A stretch of DNA of 64,000 bases from Lachnospiraceae bacterium UBA4364 (GTDB lineage Bacteria > Bacillota > Clostridia > Lachnospirales > Lachnospiraceae), in the NCBI GenBank assembly GCA_002393955.1, contig DGSK01000067.1:53579-117578 (forward strand). Direction: 5' to 3'. Below are positions 58,492 through 64,000 of this stretch, in pieces. The notes under the pieces were generated by a model that ran no database searches, was not told where the DNA came from, and worked only from the letters and a program-made list of their open reading frames with translations. A program made the position numbers and the translations under genes. Position 1 is the stretch's first letter; each line of letters starts with the position of its first letter.

Positions 58492-59544
58492 ATGAAGGTT
58501 GTGGTTTTAGCCGGAGGGACAAGCACTGAGCGCGAGGTTTCACTTATCTCCGGAGCAGGCATATACAGGGCGCTTAAGTCAAAGGGGCATCAGGCAGTTT
58601 TACTTGATGTATATCTGGGAGCAGATATTTCCCGCGATGAGATAGGAAATGTCTTTGATATGGACAGGGACTGGGCTGAGGGCATTGAGGATATAAAGGA
58701 AGAAAGCCCTGATCCGGAGGCCGTGAAAAAGATGCGTACTGACAGCCTCAAGACTTTCTTCGGGCCGAATGTTGTTGAGATATGCTACATGGCGGATGTG
58801 GTATTTATGGCGCTTCACGGCGCAAACGGTGAGGACGGCAAGATACAGGCGGCCTTTGAACTGCTTGGCATTCCTTACACAGGGACGGATTATTTAAGCA
58901 GCGGTATCTGCATGAATAAAATCATTGCAAAGGATATAATGCGTGTGAACGGCCTGCCTACCCCGGAGGGATATGGACTTTTCATCGGGGATGAAGTGCG
59001 TGAGATAGGCTATCCTGCAGTAGTCAAGGCAAATAACGGCGGTTCTTCCGTGGGAACATATATTGTAAATAACCGAAAAGAGCTGGACGAAGCCATAAAG
59101 GCGGCGGCAGCTTTCGATGACTATGTTGTGATAGAGAAATTCGTAAAGGGCAGGGAATTCACCTGCGGTCTGATAGACGGGAAGGCGCTTCCAATAGTGG
59201 AGATAATGCCGGTTGAAGGCGGATATGATTATAAGAATAAGTACCAGAAGGGGATGACCAATGAGGTATGTCCCGCTGAGCTGTCCGCTGAGAAGACAGA
59301 AGAGATACAGCGTACTGCCGAGAAGATATACAAGGCCTTAAGGCTTCATGCCTACGCAAGGTTGGATTTTATGATGGGTGAGGATGGAAATATTTACTGT
59401 CTGGAGGCAAATACGCTTCCCGGTATGACACCCACGTCCCTCCTTCCCCAGGAAGCAGCCTGCGTAGGGATGGACTACGGGGAATTATGTGAGAAACTGA
59501 TGGAGATAGCATTAAGAGACTACAAGGGAAGACCGGGACTGTAG
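58492..59544 (+). CDS. ddl: D-alanine--D-alanine ligase
   Basis: A 350-aa ATP-grasp enzyme that makes D-Ala-D-Ala for peptidoglycan. LAGGTSTEREVSLISG at the start, ALHGANGEDGKIQAAFELLGIPYTGTD, VVKANNGGSSVGTY (P-loop equivalent) and the end LEANTLPGMTPTSLLPQEA are all typical. An insert around residues 60-85 is slightly longer than in DdlA/B. The following gene is murF, which uses the product, so the two are functionally linked. The ribosome site is GCAGAGGAG. Confidence 0.95.
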   Translation: MKVVVLAGGTSTEREVSLISGAGIYRALKSKGHQAVLLDVYLGADISRDEIGNVFDMDRDWAEGIEDIKEESPDPEAVKKMRTDSLKTFFGPNVVEICYMADVVFMALHGANGEDGKIQAAFELLGIPYTGTDYLSSGICMNKIIAKDIMRVNGLPTPEGYGLFIGDEVREIGYPAVVKANNGGSSVGTYIVNNRKELDEAIKAAAAFDDYVVIEKFVKGREFTCGLIDGKALPIVEIMPVEGGYDYKNKYQKGMTNEVCPAELSAEKTEEIQRTAEKIYKALRLHAYARLDFMMGEDGNIYCLEANTLPGMTPTSLLPQEAACVGMDYGELCEKLMEIALRDYKGRPGL

Positions 59545-59611
59545 GGAACGCAGAGCCCGCCGGGTTTATATGGACCGGGTGTGGCGGAAAGCAGCGAGGT
59601 GACAGATCATT

Positions 59612-60973
59612 ATGAAAAACATGACAATCGAAAATATCGCAGAAGCATGCAGCGGCGAGATACATGGCGAGTATAACGAAGCGGCGGAGGCTTCCTGCGT
59701 AGTCATTGATTCAAGGCTTATCGAGGAGGGTGGCGTCTTCATAGCCGCGAAAGGTGAGCGTGTGGACGGACACAGCTTTATCGGTCAGGTTTTTGAAAAA
59801 GGTGCTCTTGCTGTAGTATGCGAGGAGCTGCCGGAAAATCCTGCAGGCCCATGTATTCTGGTGGATAACAGTCTCCTGGCACTTAAATATATTGCGGCAT
59901 TTTACAGGGAACAGCTCGACTGTCACGTGATAGGCATAACCGGCAGCGTGGGCAAGACCAGCACTAAGGAGATGGTGGCTTCGGTGCTTTCCCAGGGGAA
60001 AAAAGTCTGTGCCACTGAGGGTAATCACAATAATGAAGTAGGAGTGCCGCTTACGATCCTGCGGATACGTGACGATGATGAATGTGCCGTGGTGGAAATG
60101 GGCATAAACCATTTTGAAGAGATGACCAGACTTTCCCATATTGCGAGACCTGATACCGTGCTGATCACGAATATAGGAGAGTGCCACCTGGAAAACTTAG
60201 GTGACAGGGACGGTGTATTAAAGGCGAAATCAGAGATATTCGAGTATTTCACGGGAAAAGGCGGCATCATACTTAACGGCATGGATGATGAGCTCAATAC
60301 GATAACGGAAGTGAAGGGCATCAAGCCAATAAGGTTCGGTTTTTCCGGTATGACGGAGGGACGTGCACCTGACTACAGAGCAGACAATGTGCAGGACTGC
60401 GGACTGTACGGAAGTGACGTGACCATAAAGGGACCGAAGGCTTTCAGGATAAATGTCCATATCCCTCTGTCGGGCGACCACATGATACTTAACGCTACTG
60501 CTGCGGCAGCAGTGGGACAACTCTTAGGACTAAAGAGCAAGCAGATAAAGACCGGTATAGAATCCGTAAAGGCGACGGGGGGCAGGAGCAACATAATAAA
60601 GTCCGGCAAGCTTACCATAATAGATGACTGCTACAATGCAAATCCTACTTCCGTCAGGGCGGCCATAGACCTTTTATGTAAGGCCGAGGGCAGGAAGATG
60701 GCTGTGCTTGGCGATATGTACGAGCTGGGTGGTCATGAGAACAAGCTTCACGCTGACATAGGCGCATATGCAAAGGAGAGAGGCGTGGATGTGCTCATCT
60801 GCGCAGGACCGTTATGCAAGTCCATGGCAGAGGCTTTTGACGGTGCGCTCTGGTACAAGGATACCGATGAAGTATGCCGGATGATAAGAAGGCAGGTAAG
60901 GGCCGGCGACACGATCCTCATCAAGGCCTCACACGGCATGCATTATGAGAAAGTGGTAGAGAGCATAACCTGA
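59612..60973 (+). CDS. murF: UDP-N-acetylmuramoyl-tripeptide--D-alanyl-D-alanine ligase
   Basis: A 453-aa Mur ligase that adds D-Ala-D-Ala to the UDP-MurNAc tripeptide. The P-loop GITGSVGKTSTKEM starts near residue 108; EMGINHFEEMTRLSHIARPD, ITNIGECHLENLGDRDGVLKAKSEIFEYF, DDCYNANPTSVRAAID and GDMYELG are characteristic MurF signatures. The GAGGTGA site lies just before ATG. It directly follows ddl, a common arrangement. Confidence 0.95.
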   Translation: MKNMTIENIAEACSGEIHGEYNEAAEASCVVIDSRLIEEGGVFIAAKGERVDGHSFIGQVFEKGALAVVCEELPENPAGPCILVDNSLLALKYIAAFYREQLDCHVIGITGSVGKTSTKEMVASVLSQGKKVCATEGNHNNEVGVPLTILRIRDDDECAVVEMGINHFEEMTRLSHIARPDTVLITNIGECHLENLGDRDGVLKAKSEIFEYFTGKGGIILNGMDDELNTITEVKGIKPIRFGFSGMTEGRAPDYRADNVQDCGLYGSDVTIKGPKAFRINVHIPLSGDHMILNATAAAAVGQLLGLKSKQIKTGIESVKATGGRSNIIKSGKLTIIDDCYNANPTSVRAAIDLLCKAEGRKMAVLGDMYELGGHENKLHADIGAYAKERGVDVLICAGPLCKSMAEAFDGALWYKDTDEVCRMIRRQVRAGDTILIKASHGMHYEKVVESIT

Positions 60974-61029
60974 GAAGAAAACTGCATGGATCGGTAGTCA
61001 GGTTTTTGAAAAAATAGTGATAAATAAAA

Positions 61030-62331
61030 ATGGGAACAGTTTATATTACAGGGCATAAGAATCCGGATCTTGACAGTGTGTGCAGTGCATATGGATATGC
61101 AAAGCTTATGACATTGCAGGATCCCGAGAATACATATATTCCTGTCAGATGCGGACATCTGTCTGACAGCACCAGAAGCATACTCGAACAGCTTGATACG
61201 GATATTCCGGTATACATGCGTGATGTGTATCCGAAGGTCAGGGATGTGATGCTTAGGAGCGGCCATAAGATAAATGCAGCCGATCCACTGACTTCTGTAG
61301 CGGCTGTATATGGGGAGGATACTCCCAGTGCTATACCGGTGTACGAAAATGATGATTTTTACGGTCTGCTTACCGTGGATGATATTACCAACTGGACGAT
61401 GCGTGAGCTTTCCCGGGATAATAAGATCACTTCGATACCGAAGGTGCGTGAGATCATGACTCCTCAGGGTGACGCCATAGATGCGGATGAGCTTTTTGAT
61501 GAAGCGAAGAAACTCTTACAGAATTCCGGAAAGCGCGGACTCCCGGTATATGATGAAAACGGGTATGCAGGCTATGTTACCAGAAGGTGTTTTTTAAATG
61601 TTCCAAGAAAAAATGTGATACTGGTGGACCATAACGAATCCAGGCAGAGCATACGAGGAATAGAAACAGCCAATATAGTCGGGATAATAGACCACCACAG
61701 ACTCGATGCGATCAAGACAGAGCAGCCTATATTTATCTGTGCAGAACCTTTGGGAAGTACCTGCACCATAGTTTATCAGCAGTACATAAGGAACAACCGC
61801 ACTCCGGATCCGGTGACTGCCAAGGTACTCCTGACGGGACTTATCTCCGATACACTTATCTTAAAGAGCCCCACTACTACCGGTGATGATGTGGTGGCTG
61901 CTCATGTCCTTGCATCTATGTGTAAGGTGAATCTTGAGGAGTACGGACTGTCGATGTTCTCACGTGTTGAGGGACTGAAGGAACGTGATCCCGAGACAGC
62001 GATACTGTCGGATTTCAAGACATATACCGAAAATGGTTTGCGTATAGGGATCGGCCAGTGCGAGGTTACGACGCTCAAGGATATTGCGGATTATAAGAAT
62101 GATTATGCGGATGCACTTGAAAAGGTACGGGTTGCACAGGGACTTAACTGGGCGGTACTTATGGTGACGGATGTCATACATGAGCACAGCGCCCTTCTCT
62201 GCACAGAGCACAGATGCAACAGATGCCTGCCTTACGAGGCTGTCGATAAGAATGTATATGACATGCCGCATGTAATGAGCCGTAAGAAACAGCTTCTGCC
62301 TGAGATAATACACGCGGTGGGTGATATGTAA
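61030..62331 (+). CDS. Putative manganese-dependent inorganic pyrophosphatase with CBS domains
   Basis: A 433-aa family II pyrophosphatase of the DHH/DHHA2 type. GHKNPDLDSVCSAY holds metal ligands, IIDHHRLD is the DHH motif, PLGSTCTIVYQQY lies between domains, and the active-site SRKKQ is near the C-terminus. Residues about 75-200 contain a pair of CBS motifs (VYGEDTPSAIPVYENDDFYGLLTVDDITNW and GLPVYDENGYAGYVTRR), which bind adenine nucleotides for allosteric control. The DRTGG domain of longer regulated forms is absent. Its stop is one base from the hflX stop. The plain ATG has no clear ribosome site. Confidence 0.9.
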   Translation: MGTVYITGHKNPDLDSVCSAYGYAKLMTLQDPENTYIPVRCGHLSDSTRSILEQLDTDIPVYMRDVYPKVRDVMLRSGHKINAADPLTSVAAVYGEDTPSAIPVYENDDFYGLLTVDDITNWTMRELSRDNKITSIPKVREIMTPQGDAIDADELFDEAKKLLQNSGKRGLPVYDENGYAGYVTRRCFLNVPRKNVILVDHNESRQSIRGIETANIVGIIDHHRLDAIKTEQPIFICAEPLGSTCTIVYQQYIRNNRTPDPVTAKVLLTGLISDTLILKSPTTTGDDVVAAHVLASMCKVNLEEYGLSMFSRVEGLKERDPETAILSDFKTYTENGLRIGIGQCEVTTLKDIADYKNDYADALEKVRVAQGLNWAVLMVTDVIHEHSALLCTEHRCNRCLPYEAVDKNVYDMPHVMSRKKQLLPEIIHAVGDM

Positions 62332-62332
62332 A

Positions 62333-63706
62333 TTACTCCCCAAGCATCTTTGTGATCCTTCCGGCAACGGATTCTTTGCAGCGAATCTGCATGAAGATGC
62401 CCTCATCAAGATAGTCCAGTCCGGATACTGCCGCGTTATCCATGATATATGCCTGGACATTTCCTTTACTGTAAGGGATCATAAGCTCCATACTGACATT
62501 TCCGGTATCCAGTTTCTCGGCTACAATGGAAGTAAGAAAAGTAATTGATTCCGGTTCCTTTGCGGAAATGTAGATGTTTTCATTTATATCGCCGTCTACA
62601 GTGGTTTCTTTCAATCCACGTCTCGGATAATCTACAGGAGGGTCGCATTTATCAGCCTTGTTGAATACGGTTATCATTGGAATGCCGCCTGCACCCAGCT
62701 CATTTATTATACTCTTTGTGACTTCTATGTGGTCGTGGGCATATTCATCGGAAGCATCCACAACCTGCAGGAGCAGGTCTGTCTCCGTCACTTCTTCCAG
62801 TGTTGATTTAAAAGCTTCCACTAAGGATGTGGGAAGATGTCTTATGAAACCTACGGTATCGGATAAAAGAAACTCTTTTCCCTTTTCAATGCGTATCTTT
62901 CTTACGGTGGTATCAAGGGTTGCGAATACCATATCGGCCTCGAATACCTTCTTATCCGATCTTGCTGTATCGTTTTTGAATCCTTCTATAAGGGAGTTCA
63001 TTATGGTGGATTTGCCGGCATTGGTATAGCCGACAAGTGCTACCAGCGGGATTCCGGAATTCTGCCTCTTTTTGCGCTGGGTTTTCCTTTCCTTGCTGAC
63101 CTCCTTTATCTCGCGTCTTAGTTCTGCAAGACGGCTGTCGATGGTACGCCTGTCGATTTCTAACTGCTTTTCGCCTTCACCTTTGCTGGAAAGGGCGCCG
63201 GAGGCACCGCCCTGACGGTTCTGTGTTTCCCACATGCCAATGAGGCGGGGCTTCAAGTAGCTGAGTTTTGCTAATTCTACCTGGAGCTTCGCTTCCCTTG
63301 AGCCGGCGCGCCGTTCAAATATGTCAAGTATCAGTCGTGTACGGTCGGTTACCGGTTTTTTTATCACTTTCTGCAGGTTTCTTATCTGTGAAGGGGAGAG
63401 GGTATCATTAAAAATGATCCTTTCGGCCTCCATATCCTCTGCATAGAATGCAATTTCTTCTGCCTTTCCCGACCTGACATAAAGGGCTTTATCTACCTGG
63501 GGAAGCTGTTGCGTAATGGTATAGACGGGAGTCATATTGCAGGCCTTTGTCAGTTCGGCCAGCTCATCCAGTGAATGGTAAAAATCTTTTTCCGAAGTAT
63601 ACTCCACGCCCTCGGTATTATATACGCCTACCAGTATTACCGGTTCCTCGTCGCCTTCGGGAGACTGTATATTCCATATTTCATCAGCGCCAAAAAATGC
63701 TGCCAT
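62333..63706 (-). CDS. hflX: GTPase HflX
   Basis: A 457-aa ribosome-associated GTPase that splits stalled 70S ribosomes. The N-terminal HflX domain and the Gly-rich linker (RQGGASGALSSKGEGEKQLE) precede a G-domain with GYTNAGKST (P-loop), VFATLDTTVRKI (G2), SDTVGFIRHLP (G3) and FNKADKC (G4). The C-terminal about 90 residues form the usual HflX tail. AAAGGAG lies just before the ATG. No hfq or miaA is next to it. Confidence 0.95.
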   Translation of the reverse strand: MAAFFGADEIWNIQSPEGDEEPVILVGVYNTEGVEYTSEKDFYHSLDELAELTKACNMTPVYTITQQLPQVDKALYVRSGKAEEIAFYAEDMEAERIIFNDTLSPSQIRNLQKVIKKPVTDRTRLILDIFERRAGSREAKLQVELAKLSYLKPRLIGMWETQNRQGGASGALSSKGEGEKQLEIDRRTIDSRLAELRREIKEVSKERKTQRKKRQNSGIPLVALVGYTNAGKSTIMNSLIEGFKNDTARSDKKVFEADMVFATLDTTVRKIRIEKGKEFLLSDTVGFIRHLPTSLVEAFKSTLEEVTETDLLLQVVDASDEYAHDHIEVTKSIINELGAGGIPMITVFNKADKCDPPVDYPRRGLKETTVDGDINENIYISAKEPESITFLTSIVAEKLDTGNVSMELMIPYSKGNVQAYIMDNAAVSGLDYLDEGIFMQIRCKESVAGRITKMLGE

Positions 63707-64000
63707 TTTATTCTCCTTTCGCCTCCTATCAGATTTTCAGTCGATTTAAATCATACTATGATTCAAGGGCTATCGTCCACTTTTTTTATAACATACGGCC
63801 GGTGATCATTCAGGGCGGGGATTCCGTTTATCCCGCTGAAAGAGTTCTGTAAAAAAAACATATGTGACATATGTAAAATACAAAATCCGGTTGCGAACGA
63901 AAGTTATAATTATTACAATTATACAGTTATTACTAAAACTTCCCACATATAGTCTGTGGAAAGAGAACGACGACTCGCATATGCACCGGAACCGATGCAA
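63707..64000. other. Gene-free end region with inverted repeats
   Basis: The last about 290 bases hold the hflX upstream region and no gene that I can support. TATAATT/AATTATA (63905-63923) is a perfect inverted repeat around ATTAC, and CCACA/TGTGG is near 63942-63958. The window ends before any feature they belong to. Confidence 0.5.

Noticed and set aside
63806..64000. Minus-strand open frame at the right edge
   Set aside because: It is short, Phe/Ile/Cys-rich, without a family match or ribosome site, and lies over AT-rich inverted repeats.

Overview
The window looks like a chromosomal segment of a low-to-mid GC Firmicute, most likely a Lachnospiraceae member of the Butyrivibrio/Pseudobutyrivibrio type. 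This is inferred from strong AGGAGG-type ribosome binding sites, TTGACA/TATAAT-like promoters, the protein families present (DUF6320 partner of an acyltransferase, DUF4349 and DUF3048 proteins, PDDEXK-family transposase protein, CBS-type family II pyrophosphatase, FtsX/two-component detoxification module) and the absence of an outer-membrane gene set. No rRNA or tRNA gene was recognised. Both window edges cut through sequence: the first gene lacks its 5' end.

Layout. 1-4.9 kb: housekeeping genes (Sua5-type tRNA modification, rpiB, dCMP deaminase), a secreted coiled-coil/SleB cell-wall hydrolase, DUF402 and DUF3048 proteins. 4.9-8.2 kb: a large membrane class III nucleotide cyclase with a terminator-like hairpin inside its 5' coding end. 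8.3-12.7 kb: condensation-type acyltransferase, DUF6320 zinc-ribbon membrane protein and alpha/beta hydrolase, then tatD and a HIT protein. 12.8-15.9 kb: a three-gene ABC importer of the TrpXYZ-like class with its own terminator and internal promoter. 15.9-16.2 kb: a strongly structured ~208-nt non-coding element in front of dtd. 16.2-20.2 kb: dtd, a DMT exporter, an Smr protein and a FlaA1/CapD-type nucleotide-sugar dehydratase. 20.2-26.6 kb: an AT-rich accessory island (PDDEXK transposase-family protein, XRE regulator with a clear inverted-repeat operator, lipoprotein, membrane proteins, a zinc-ribbon gene broken by three in-frame stops, a modular TPR protein). 26.6-29.9 kb: glycan building genes (DegT aminotransferase, initiating sugar transferase, GT4). 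29.9-33.5 kb: flavin reductase, phosphoesterase, purC, DUF4349 lipoprotein. 33.6-40.6 kb: a five-gene unit bracketed by two terminators (FtsX permease, ATPase, predicted Cys-nucleophile hydrolase lipoprotein, response regulator, histidine kinase). 40.7-47.8 kb: clpP, three GT4 glycosyltransferases, a DUF2334-type deacetylase and a polytopic membrane protein. 48.1-53.8 kb: an AddB-like short protein, an AddA-type helicase-nuclease whose 5' end is out of frame, and a WYL regulator. 54-64 kb: a calcium-binding-repeat protein, an OFA-type transporter, an FAD enzyme, ddl, murF, a CBS-containing pyrophosphatase and hflX.

Functional links. The 18-30 kb and 41-48 kb genes together look like surface-glycan synthesis: dehydratase, aminotransferase, phosphoglycosyltransferase and glycosyltransferases. 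ddl and murF make the peptidoglycan peptide stem. The most promising unusual loci are the structured element before dtd, the AddB-like/AddA/WYL cluster, the exporter-hydrolase-two-component module, and the dispersed structured repeat found directly after two stop codons.
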